58,412 bases of DNA from Gnetum montanum (Eukaryota; Streptophyta; Gnetopsida; Gnetales; Gnetaceae), in NCBI GenBank assembly GCA_015680685.1, contig MNCI01015721.1:488-58899 (forward strand), given 5' to 3'. Position 1 is the stretch's first letter, and every line of letters begins with the position of its first letter. Under the pieces are notes generated by a model that was not told the origin of the DNA, made no database searches, and saw only the letters and a list, made by a program, of their open reading frames with translations. Shown here one piece after another: positions 11,775-22,747 of this stretch. The translations under genes were made by a program, and so were the position numbers.

Positions 11775-12540
11775 CATACGCTAGATTATAGGATTTTATC
11801 ATAGTAATATCTAGCTCAGTCATTCTATAAAGCACATACACCTTCCTAATGCCAGTGTTAATAAAATGCTTAGTGTTGCTTCTAAACTATAACTTATCTT
11901 TTTCATAAATTATCTCTGTCATCAACTGATTTAGGACATCCCTCATTAAGTTTATCCTAGGCCTAAAATTGAGCTTATGTAGTCCTATTTTTCATAAATC
12001 TTTCACCATTCCTCCATTAACTCTATAGACTATAGACTTAATTTCTCCACCAGATCATGGATTTATTCATAATTAAACAAGTCTACTTCTTCTACTTCTA
12101 GCTCTAGGCATGCTACATCAATCCATTGATGAAGCTGTTAGATATTCAAATTGAACTACTGTAAATACTTTGAGAAAACGAAGGTATTAACATCCTGAAC
12201 ATTTTAGGGAGTTTATTCCTTCTTTTTATGCAATGTCTTAACTATTTTCCTAAGAATTTTGAAGCTTTTCTACACTCTTCAATGGCTACTTTGTCTCTAT
12301 TTTCAACTCCATCTCTATTTCTTAACTTTACTTCAACTCTAATCTTTATTTGCTAATGGCTTTATGTTTGAAATTTGTTTAAATCTTGATTATTAATATT
12401 TAGAGATATATTCTTTAATTCACTTACTTTAGATAAGATTGTCCGATTTGGCTCTTGATACTTGTGGTAGGCTTTAATTTTGTTGAGCTACTGAATTTAA
12501 GGCTTAAGTGCTTAGACTTAATGTTTTAATCTATTGTAGA
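11775..12540. other. AT-rich DNA, no gene recognised
   Basis: Apart from the CATAC duplication at 11775-11779, nothing is recognised. Reading frames are short and no LTR or RNA motif is seen. Confidence 0.45.
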
Positions 12541-12549
12541 TTTATCTTA

Positions 12550-14420
12550 GTGCTAACATTAGCTTGTACAGCCCTTTCTAAACCTATTTGTAGAGCTAGA
12601 TTTAAACGCTATAAATTCATTCTACAAAGAAGCTAATGTAGCATACGTGATTTGTAGAAGCAAGCTTCCTTTAATACTTTAATCCTACTTGAATGAACAT
12701 GGGGAAGTATTCTTAAGGCTGGATTTTGAAATTTTTTATACCCCCCAAAACTCTCTTTACCAATGAGTTTATGTGGTAGAATAAGTTTGAGCTTCTTTAT
12801 AAAGCTTAATTTTGTTTCTATGTGCTACATCATTACTAAGATGGATTTAAATTTAAAATGCACATGTGTGTAATTCTTAGTGGATCCATAATGAGGTTTG
12901 ATGTGGGTCATAGACTCATTTTAGGACTTCTTTGTAGAACCATTCTTATGCTCTACAAACTCTCTCTATAAAGGAGTCCAATGTGGTAGAGTGGCTTGTG
13001 AAGCTAATTCGTAAAACCACTTTTTGGTTCTATTATTTTTCTTTTTACTTGGAATTATGTGACTTTTGATTTTTTTAAAATCGTTTCAAATTTATATGGT
13101 GAGCTTTAACTAGGTTGGATTATAATTTACCACATGTAAAATAATCCATAGTATGTTGCATATCCAAGTCTTATACCTTTGACACTTATGTACCTTATAG
13201 AATTATTTTAAAGCATTATTTATATTTTGGTTCTACAAGCTTATGCTTACATAGCTCATAAAATGATTTTAGATCTTCTTTGTAGAGTCAATTTTTATTT
13301 CTATGAGTCCATACTATATGAAAGTCGATGAGGTATAGTCATTCTTCATACCTGCTTGTAGATTTGGATTTTGATTCTATAAATTTATGTCCATATGCTT
13401 CAATGATGTGGCTTGTTCAACTGATCTAGCTTTTCTTCATAGAACCAACCTTTGGCTTTATAAACAAACATCATATGAAAGATGACATGGTAGAGAATTC
13501 TACAAAATCCATCTTCATGAATTTGTTATTGTTTCAAAGTTTACATGGCTTGTAGAACCATTTTCTAATCCATTTTAGAGTTGATTTTTAATATCATAAC
13601 ATCTACTATACAAGCTAATGTGGTGATGAGTGCTGAGTATCTCTTAAAAATTGCTAACACTCCCTTAGCTATTCATATAACCATTTTGTAGCGCCACTTT
13701 TTAGCTTTATGAACTTTTTCTACATGGTTGCTAATGTGGCAGAGCCAATGTTAATCTTCATTGTAGAGTGTAATTACAACTTTACAAGATAGCCCTAATG
13801 GCTGCCATTGTAGGACCATTCCTAGGTTTATTTGTCGAACCAAATTTTAGCTCTACAAGTAATATTTTATTTTGATGTTGATGTGGCATAGCTTGTTTTG
13901 CACTCTATAAGCAACATCCCTTTTCTAGCATCAACATGGTAGAGCCAAAAGGTATGTTTCTTGTAGATCCATTTCATAGAACTACTTCTTGGCTCTACGA
14001 GTTCTTTACCATAAGATAAAACTAATGTGGTAGAACCGAAAATAAACTCATTTGTAAAGAAAAATTTTGGCTTTATGAATAACGCTCTTTGCTTGAAGTT
14101 GATTTGGTACAATAGAAAAGGGTTTTCCTTGCTAAAATCATATTTTATTTCATTTATTCTTTATTCTAATAGAGATGATTTGGCAAAACCAGTTTCCAAA
14201 CTCTTGGTAGAACCAATTTTCACTCTATTAACTAACCTACTTCATATTATAGCTTACGTGCCATCTGAAACATGCATGAAGCTAGTACACTTTAATCTGC
14301 ATGGCTAAGTCAAGTAGAATCCTTTTGTGAAACCTATTTTTGTTTCTATGAGCCTTCTCTTTGAGTTGATATGGTAAACATACTTTAATAAATCTCCTTT
14401 TTAGATTTAGATCTAGTCTT
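12550..14420. repeat. Decayed tandem array of hairpin-like units
   Basis: About 15-18 degenerate units of roughly 60-110 bp follow each other. A typical unit reads TTGTAGAACCA, T-rich, then GGCTCTACAAG, a spacer, then GCTAATGTGGTAGAGC. The first two parts are inverted copies (TTGTAGAACC against GGCTCTACAA), so each unit could fold. Clear units lie near 12588, 12930, 13278, 13430, 13545, 13688, 13760, 13825, 13960 and 14200. No ORF is conserved across units. It resembles an old minisatellite or amplified foldback element rather than any named family. Confidence 0.6.
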
Positions 14421-15593
14421 TTTCTTGGAATGAAGGTTTTCCTTTAGCACTCAATTGTTTATTCCAATGTTCATCAAGATAAAACTGATCCTTAGGTTTT
14501 ATGATTACATTCTTGACAAGCTAGTCTTAACTTATAGACACAAAGAGCATACAATTGAGCTAGTGCACTCTATCTTTAATGTATAACTTAGTCATCCTAC
14601 ATGGTGCCCAATTCCATTCGAAACCCTAGCTCTTTGAACTTACTAAAATTAATAGAGCGAAATATTTTAGGATGGTTTGTTCAGCTTTAAGACTTTTATC
14701 TCCAGAATTTTCACTCACAAAGACTTAAATTTTCATAGTATATTTTCTAAACTTAATGAACTAATTATATTAAAATAAGTAATTAAATTTTAAAGGATGA
14801 TTGACAAAGTGGATGAACTAGGATGCATAGAGATGTGACAAAAAAATAGCATTTTATAATGTAGTCCTATATAGAATGTCATCAAGTTAAAAAAAATTAT
14901 AAGTTTAAATATAAAAAAATTTCAAGGAAAATATCAAAAACACACTTATAATTGATTTGATATCATTCCTGAATATTATCACTTTGATTGCAATTGCAAG
15001 ACATTATAAAATTATTGCAACACCATATATAACAAAAAATCAATCTTATGAGTAGTTAAAGTCTTAAGAGTATTAGTCATAAATACTTTTCCCTAAGTGT
15101 AACTCAACAACTAAAAATACCATCCCCTATTTTGCTAGAGTGTGAAATCTATCAAATTAAGTTGCTAAGTATAATTATTCTTCTAGAATTTGAGATGAAA
15201 ACCTCCTCCCTTGTGCTTTCCACATACCTTGAATTTCTTGAAGGAACAAGCCTTGTGTGTCATTGATGACAAGAAGCACAAAAAAGAAACTCACAATTGA
15301 CATGATGCTAAATACCATACATGTATTGAAAATTCCAATATATTTTTGTCAAAAATGTACATGAAAAAATCAAATTGCAACATAATTAAATGTGGCCACC
15401 AACTCTAAACACAATAACAATAAGAAGTTGATAATATTTGCTAAGGCATGCTCAAGCAGTGGTCCATATTTTAGGAACAAGCATGTTACAATATTAATTT
15501 AAACAAATCAGAACAAAAAGTAACTTAGCAAAATTATACAAAATAAGCAACCAAGATGACTTATACTTATAAATGGTATTAGTGGTCTAAAAT

Positions 15594-15633
<40 letters not shown>

Positions 15634-15849
15634 NACATGCATGTAAAAGGTATGGTCAAATTCCAAAATACTTATTGGCTTTAGCTAAACAGAATCCATA
15701 AAGATTAGCTTTAGTATAAGTCTACGATGATGATTATTATAGGGCGACCATGGAGATCGTGGTTCACCTAAGGATTTTAGATTGAAGCAAGGGTTTATAA
15801 AGTAGAGCTAAGAAAAAAAGAAAACTTCAATAACATAGATCTATGTGCA
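14421..15849. other. AT-rich DNA with a CA microsatellite, no gene recognised
   Basis: No coding or LTR signal is seen. A (CA)n run occupies about 15597-15633 and ends at a single N (15634). TGACT at 15850-15854 immediately after this stretch is the proposed left target duplication of the copia element C1. Confidence 0.5.
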
Positions 15850-15854
15850 TGACT

Positions 15855-15967
15855 TGTTAATTTAGACCTTAATTAAGCAAATTAATAGAGTAACAGCAAG
15901 TAATAGAAGTAGAAATTTAATCATGAAATTGGAAGAAATGCACCAATAATAGAAGAATTATGCTAGG
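15855..15967 (-). repeat. Fragment of the 3' LTR of copia C1
   Basis: About 110 bp match the inner end of the 5' LTR at 48437-48540 (shared CATGAAATTGGAAGAAATGC and CACCAATAATAGAAGAA). The match stops at 15967, where the LTR of E2 begins. Confidence 0.7.
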
Positions 15968-16819
15968 TGATGAGTGGCAAGGTACCCCTACACTCAACCA
16001 TATGAATACGAGCATGTACGCATGATCTGGTCAAACTCTGTAGACAAACTAGTTGTGGCATCTAGATAGTTACACGTTGATCACAGTTCACTATTTTCCC
16101 ACCTAGACTAGTAATTGCTTTGTCACATATGGTTTAGTCCAAAGTGAGGCGGGTGATGTGGTCCTAAACTAGTGCTACTCCAAGAGACGATGGGGAATAA
16201 TCTTGATTAAGCTAATGGATAATGGAAAATGAAATCTATCCTAACCTAAGTGCGATGAGCATCCATCCATAATCATTCGTACACATCTTGGACCTCATGT
16301 ACTACTTCTAGGGTTACCAAGCGCACATTACTTGAGCACTACTAGATACGCTACTAGGTTACCAAGTAGTTACACTTAAATGTTCGTGATTAGGTCATAC
16401 TCATTCCACGTTAACAACAGGAAGTGTAAATGACCATAAAGGAAATATTAACTAAAAATATAATAATAAATAATCAAAAATTAAAGTAATTAAAAGCTAA
16501 ATATATGCTACAATGATGGAGTAATCTCAATCTTTATTATTGATTGTGTACTTGTCCAAGTATGTCACACTTAAACATAGGTTTTGTATAATTACAATCA
16601 TGACACTGCAGGCATGCATAGGGGAAAGAACTAAAAATTGACAAAATGACTCTACTCTAAGACTTACCAAAGACTCCTTTCTTGTGCACCCAAATGTTAT
16701 ATTTATAGGCCTACACAGAAATCATGATATTGTGTATTCGATATCGTTATCCAGGTTGTGATATCGTGTACCCGATATCGAGGATTCAATATCAGGGCCT
16801 GAAAAACAACAATTCATTA
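15968..16819 (-). repeat. 3' LTR of E2
   Basis: On the + strand it runs from TGATGAGTGG to TCATTA (a decayed TCATCA). U3 (16725-16800) carries CGATATCG-type octamers, and a TATA box CCTATAAATATAAC lies near 16700. It matches 25103-25955 closely along its length. The polypurine tract abuts its U3 end. Confidence 0.87.
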
Positions 16820-16835
16820 TACCCCCATGACTGAA
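16820..16835 (-). other. Polypurine tract of E2
   Basis: In the minus direction the sequence reads TTCAGTCATGGGGGTA directly before the 3' LTR, the same as in E1, E3 and E4. Confidence 0.78.
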
Positions 16836-17128
16836 TAACAACTCGTCCGCAAGTCAAATAAAATGAGAACAAGTTTAATTAATTACACGGTGGATAGGTA
16901 TGGGATTATTTACTAACTAGAAATTACTTATGTCGTAGTGTGGGATTGAATAAAACAAAATCGAGACACAAACATAGAATTACAAAACACAAAATTTGTT
17001 GGAACTCATATGGTTCCTGGCGATGGTGGCTCCTCCATGGGTCTCTTCCCCTTATCTTATGCTTCAAGCTTTGGAAATGGGTGTCTCTAAAAGAGCACCT
17101 AAATTTTTTCCTCTTTAGTTCAGGTGTG

Positions 17129-20100
17129 TGTCGTCCATGCTAATTGATGAGTGGCAAGGTACCCCTACACTCAACCATACAAATACGAGCATTACATGCA
17201 CGATCCAGTTGAACTTCGTAGACGGACTAGTTATAGTTATGGCATCTAGACAGTTAGCCTTAGGTCATAGTTCATTGTCTTTCCACCTGGACTAGTATTA
17301 TCTTTGTCATGTATGGTTTAGTCCAGAGTGAGGTGTATGATGGGTTTCTAATCTAATGCTACTTCTGAAGGCAATGTAAATTAATATCAACTAAGCTAGG
17401 AGAGAAGAGTGAGAGAATCTAAACTAGCCTAAGTGCAATGAGCATCCATTCCTTGATTATCCGTACACATCTTGGACTTTGTGCATGACTACCACTGGGA
17501 TTACCAAGTGCAAATCCTAGGTACGCTACTGGGTTACCAAGTAGTCACACTTAAATGCTCATAATCAAGTCGTACTCATTCAGTATTTAACATAAGTTTA
17601 GGGTAAGAAGGTATTAACTAAGAAAGTAGTAAATAACAATTAATTAAATAATTAAGCTAAGTGATGTTGCAATGATGAAGTAATCTCGATATTTATTTTT
17701 GATCATGTGCATGTCCAAGTACGTCACACTCGAATAAGGATGTCGTACAATTACAATCACCACACTGCAGGCATACATTGGGAAATATTCTAACTCAAGG
17801 ATGGTAAAACTGCTAGAGTTTAGCTAAGGGTCTAAATCTAAGTGCCTAAAACTGGGAAATCCACCTCTTATTTATAGAAATTGAGGCAAGCCGTGATATC
17901 GCGTATGCGATATTGCGGCTAGGCTGCGATATCACGTACGCGATATCATGGCCACTGCAACAATAGGGCTGTGATATCATGACTGCGATCATAGCTAGCA
18001 AATTCATGACTCATCACTAATGTTCCAATATTTAATGGAGTTGGAACCTCCCATGGGCACAGCAGTTGCAAAAACATCTTATTGGCCTTGACATACCAAG
18101 TTGCAAACAGTTGTCATTCCTCTTCATAGGCTTTGGATTTGTCGTTGCATTCTTGGTAGTCTGTGGGCCATCGAGCCAAATCTACCATGACATCTTTCTA
18201 TCCTTGGTAGCTAGTCTTGACCACCTCTAATTCAGAATTTGCTACCTCTAATCTCTGCAATGTCTTCTTGTGTTCATCAAATTTTGCCTCATATTTAGCA
18301 TAGGTGGTTGCTACCTATTTCTCTAATTCTACCCTCAAGCATCCTACTGTCAACATGGCCAAGTTGGCATATCACAAGTTTGCCAACTCCATGTATTCAA
18401 TGAGATCTTGTATCTGCAAGTCCTAACTTTTCAGTTCTTCTTAGTGAGCGAAGGCATAAGTATCCAATATGGCCCGCCAATCATCATTCTAAGCACTGAG
18501 AGTGTTAATATGGGTTTTGGCCATATGGATTTCTTTCTCAATCACCTACTTGTATATCCCCACATGATCTCTAAAATGCCCCTTGAGCTTCTCATGTCAC
18601 TTGGCCTCATTCTGGTACACACTTATTTCAATTACCATCTTCTGAAAGATCACGCGTACCTCCTCCATAGAGAGGGTTCTATTTTTTTTGGCCAAGTGAT
18701 TCATATCATGGTTGATCCTTATTAATTGTTCTTGCAATTGTTGAAAATTTTCCTCGAGAACATTCTTTTATTTTTCTACTATGGTCAATTGGAAATTTTT
18801 GGCAGTAACCTGTTTGTTTTCTTCTTGCGAGACCTTGAGTGCTTTGGCATGCGCATACGTTTGAGCTTGTGCCTTGGAAGCATCCCAATCAGCCTTCTCT
18901 TTTTCCTCCACTACTCTTTTATTTTCCTCCAGTAATTTAGTTAGCTGTTCTATCTGAAAGAATTCTAGCTGGTCTGCAGGGATGAATTGGGATGGATCTC
19001 ACTATGTAGTTTGCAGGGTAACGAACTTCTCTTAAAGTCTTTTCAACTCCTCCTCATCATGTTCGACCCTAATCTCTATCATGACTAGCTTTCCTTTGGT
19101 AGAAATGAGGTCTGACTATGTTGCTGTGACATCTTGAGGGATTTCAAACAAGGATGTCATCACTTGTCCTATCTGTAGTAACTGATCCAAAGCATCCTCA
19201 TGATCTACAAGAGTCATTGAGGGACCAGCCAAGGTTTGGGCATCGTGTGCTCCTGTGAAATCTATCGGTGGCACAACAGGGACATTAAACGATTCTTTGA
19301 TGTGGTCCATAACCACTTCTACTACTCCTACTACATCCTGGTGCTACATGACCACTACTGTGGTGTCTTCACTAGTTTCTAATTGCACTTGAAAAGATGC
19401 AATGTTTCTAGAGATCTGTTGTGACCAGTGTGATTTTCCTCCTCCTATTTGGATGGACACCTCACCCCGTGCATAATTAATTGAGACTATGGGTCATACG
19501 GCATCATCAATGACCCTGAAGAGATTTTCTTCATCATGACTTCCCTAACTAACTGATTCAGGGATGGCCCTGAGATGGTTCATCGATGGTTAATAGTCCT
19601 ACAGCAATAGTGGCGGTTGGTCTTACTAGCTTGTGGGTTGTGTGCTGGGTCCACTTCTTGTTCTTGACTAGGCCTTATGTCTAGAAGTTGGCTAGGCCCT
19701 ACAATTTGAGGTGTAGTGGGCCCCATAATCTGTTCTTGCTCAGGCTCCAATGTCTCACTAGTATATTTCCTTGGGGCTGGTGGCTTCAATAATTCAGTAT
19801 ATGAGGCATTTTGAGCCTTTCTAGGAACATTATTGATGTACCCCAAGAATTTTAGTATGTTAGCACAACTTCCTGATTAGGTAGGGAAAAGGCAATGTAA
19901 ACTTCCCTGTCTTACATTCTTCAAACCACCTTAAAATTTCTATGAGATATAGATGGGGTAGGTTGGCATCAACCTTGCTTGTCAAAATGGCACTTCCTCT
20001 AGCCGCATAAGTGGAAATCATGTTCAGTCCTTTTTTGGGAAAATGTGATACGTGCCAATTTTCAAGTAGATCCTCTCTTCAAGTGTGAGCTCTCCATATG

Positions 20101-20679
20101 CTTTATCCACCTTGCTATATGCCCTCTTGAACCATATCTTTTACACATCAACATCAAAGTGAGTGGACAGGTGAGCAACCTTGGGCCCTATGTTTAGAAG
20201 GTTCAAAACTTCTGAAATGGCCTTGGTAGAGAAATCAATAAAATCCCACCAATATCAATAGTGATGCCTTCTTCCTTGTTGTGCAAAAATTGGTATGTCT
20301 TCCCTAGGTACCAATCACCACTCCCGGAGAGAACAGGCCACAATGGAGACCCTTTAAGTTGGTATCTGACTACCTTAGGGGCAAATTTAGTAAAAGGTCC
20401 AAAATTGAGTTCCACAATCACAACTGCTAACGTGGACCTTTCATAAATTACCTGAACACATTCCAAAGACAATGTGAGATGTTGTCCCTATTCAAGTGCC
20501 CTGCCTTCTCCACCTTCGGCATGCCTCGATTGTGCAGTAACAAGAGGTTCCTGATGAATGCTAAATGATTGTGCCTATTTCTCTGCATGTTCTTTGGGAG
20601 GTGCTTGTTCTCTGCCTATCCTTGGCCATTTGGATGCACCTTGATAGAGTCTTCCTTGTTTTCCTCATTTAGGAGCCAT
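17129..20679 (-). pseudogene. Extra 3' ORF of E2: transposon-protein-like domain plus coiled coil
   Basis: ATG at 20679 (MAPK) directly follows an acceptor-like GATTGTAG. The N-terminal domain has VELNFGPFTKFAPKVVRYQL and SPLWPVLSGSGDWYLGKTY (20400-20290), then LTLEERIYLKIGTYH and LPFPYLIRKLC (about 20090-19870). After a Pro/Gln-rich linker comes a long Lys/Glu-rich coiled coil (about 19100-18050) ending in EYMELANL and RLEVANSELEVV. The same order and motifs occur in E3 (42568-45180). The N-terminal part resembles the putative plant transposon-protein domain (FPSLI..LC motif), recalled from memory. Stops are frequent, and the solo LTR splits the last codons. The ORF sits where Athila carries its env-like ORF, but I see no membrane segment. 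Confidence 0.7.
17144..18016 (-). repeat. Solo LTR inserted in E2, with target duplication CTAAT
   Basis: A full LTR (TGATGAG to TCATCA on the + strand) is flanked by CTAAT at 17139-17143 and 18017-18021. Neither a primer-binding site nor a polypurine tract adjoins it, so it is the product of recombination between the two LTRs of an inserted element. U3 (about 17890-17990) has five or more CGATATCG-like octamers, and a TATA box CTATAAATAAGAGG lies near 17866-17880. It lies inside the 3' end of E2's extra ORF. Confidence 0.9.
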
Positions 20680-20995
20680 CTACAATCACACGGGACTGAC
20701 TATTAGTAAGACCACTTACAGAATTTGATTTATACCTTACTCCTTGCCCTTAATAAATTCATTTCTTGCCTAGCGTGATTTCAAAGTTAGAAATTTTCAT
20801 GAAAATTCCCTTAAAAGTTTTGATATTGTGCCCAATTTGATTAGGTGACTACAAAAAATAATTTTCATGGTCTGGGTGAAGAAATAAAATTAATTTGGCA
20901 AACGTTTTTAGTATTTTTGAGGTCACTTTCCCTTTGTAATATCCTTCAAGCAATGACGAATTTCAAAAAAAATACATGCAACTTGAAGTGTACCC

Positions 20996-21012
20996 TTCCC
21001 CCACGACTAAGT
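20996..21012 (-). other. Internal polypurine-tract-like motif before the extra ORF (E2)
   Basis: In the minus direction the sequence reads ACTTAGTCGTGGGGGAA. It stands about 320 bp before the ORF start and behind the internal TATA box, the same order as in E3. Confidence 0.55.
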
Positions 21013-21190
21013 TGAACACTTCGAGTTTAAGCAGGTTCAATCAGAATGAGAATTAGAGTGTTAATGAGCAAGTTATTGATGTTTGAATGATAGGTGTGCA
21101 AGCTGGAAAATTTGTGGAAGAAAATTTCAATAACTCCCCTTGCATCAATAGTGAAAAATGACGTTGATGTGTGCCAGGGGGGAAGGGGGT

Positions 21191-21252
21191 CCATATATAT
21201 AGTTTTTGTAGACGCGATATCACGTACCCACTAGCGTAGACCTAATATCGTG
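21191..21252 (-). promoter_or_regulatory. Internal LTR-like promoter before the extra ORF (E2)
   Basis: In the minus direction: CACGATATTA, then ACGTGATATCGCG, then the TATA box CTATATATATGGACCCCC. The octamers are of the same CGATATCG type as in E2's own LTR U3. Outside LTRs I find this combination in E2 only here. The TATA box lies about 510 bp before the ORF ATG. A promoter function is inferred from motif content and place. Confidence 0.55.
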
Positions 21253-21560
21253 TCCCTTTTGAAATAGGATACTTGGAAAAATTGATAAATTTTCAAATTT
21301 CCAAGGCAAAAATTGAAGGATTTAAGGTTAATTTGAAAGATCTAGGGTAATGTCAAAGAGACCTAAAGGCACCAAAAGTGTAATGAAGTGAAATTTAACA
21401 ATGAAGTTCGTGAATAGGGTGAGGAAAAAGGACATGTAGTGGTGCATAGGAATGTTTGAATTAAAATGATGATAAAGGAAAGGATAACTTTCACAATGTA
21501 GTACTTGAAGGGTATAAGATGTGTTGATGTGCAATGAGTGCAAATTACAAAAGCTTACGT

Positions 21561-21600
21561 TAGTGGATCCTCCCCAAAGTAGGTTCCTACCTATCATGCC
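21561..21600 (-). other. Conserved noncoding block, E2 copy
   Basis: In the minus direction the block reads CTACTTTGGGGAGGATCCAC, matching E1, E3 and E4. It lies upstream of the internal promoter. Confidence 0.58.
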
Positions 21601-21879
21601 CTTACGTAACCACACCTTAAAATGTTCGTAGGTAGTAAAAGGGTTAAATGCAATCTGCACTAGTGTAATAAAACACACACATGTAAATACCACCGTGATG
21701 AGGTATGAATTCTATGTCACACAAGACACAAGTTATAAGTACTTGGACAGTGAGATGAGGTGAATTACCGAAGGGATTATAGAAATCGGGACATGAGATA
21801 ACCTACCCTGGGCACAAAAAATCTTGAGTGTAGGGCATGATTAATGTGTCATTAGCCCTTCACTCCAAAAATCAAGACC

Positions 21880-22747
21880 AAGTCCATGCCTCTGATTAGT
21901 GACATCGTATTGTTTCATCCAATGATGGACAACCATAAGAGCACCATGATAGCAAGGCGTACGATCACTTGGCATTTTGTCCAAAGGAGGAGTGATTTGG
22001 GATTTCTTTGCAGCACATTTTTCTTAATCTTTTCTTTAATGTTTTTTTCTTTTCTTCTTCTAGCTGCTTTGGCACTCTGTCCTTTCCAATAGTGAACTAG
22101 AGAAGCCACCAACCTTTAGGCATGGGTAAATGTCTTTCCAGTGGGACCCCCAGAACAGCATTGAGGTTCTTTATTAAGTGCCTTTATTACTCTTACTCCC
22201 ATTTTTTGTTAGATTTACAAGGACCTTAGTACAACCAGGCTCCATGATAGCACCTACAAATGTCACCAAAGAGAATCCACAAGTTCCCTTGATGTCACAC
22301 CCTGGCCATTCCCTCTTAGTTCATCATTTTTCACTCTGGGCATAATGAACACAAAATTACTTTAGGTTGTAATGATGACAAGAGCATCATCGTACCCAAA
22401 GTAGAACCTCTTATTAATAGGATGGGTGGGTGGATGTTGTGGGCTCACTATCCAAATAATTAGTTCCTCATGACTTAATAGCATAGAACACACCTCAACT
22501 GACAAGTCACATGAGTATTTTATTCACCAATGAGATTACCCTCAAAAAGATAAAATAACAAATTAAAAATGAAAAAAATGAAAAAAATGAAAAAATAGAA
22601 AAAAAAATTGTAAAGTCAAAGAAAAGGAAAAAAAATTACTAATTCTTCTTATTAGAATGGAGGATATGCCCCATGGCTAAACCATTAAGCATGGCTAGAA
22701 TCAATAAATGAAAAATTTTGATCCAGGCATGTTGGAAATGTTGGGGT
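21880..22747 (-). other. 3' noncoding region of E2 directly after gag
   Basis: Directly behind the gag stop comes an A/T-rich stretch (22550-22640) like the one that follows integrase in E1 and E4. Next is a block CCATGCCTAAAGGTT (about 22110-22125, minus) shared with E1 near 9808. This shows that the whole pol region is missing between gag and the 3' region. No ORF of note is present. Confidence 0.55.

Noticed and set aside
13867-14308. Open frames of 81 and 93 codons in the hairpin-unit array
   Set aside because: They follow the repeat units on both strands and are not kept between units.
12550-14420. Array of similar units considered as CRISPR
   Set aside because: Units are degenerate, of unequal length and without unique spacers, and the DNA is from a plant.
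16940-17143. Open frame of 67 codons before the solo LTR
   Set aside because: It lies on the strand opposite to E2's genes, between polypurine tract and ORF end, without similarity to anything recognised.
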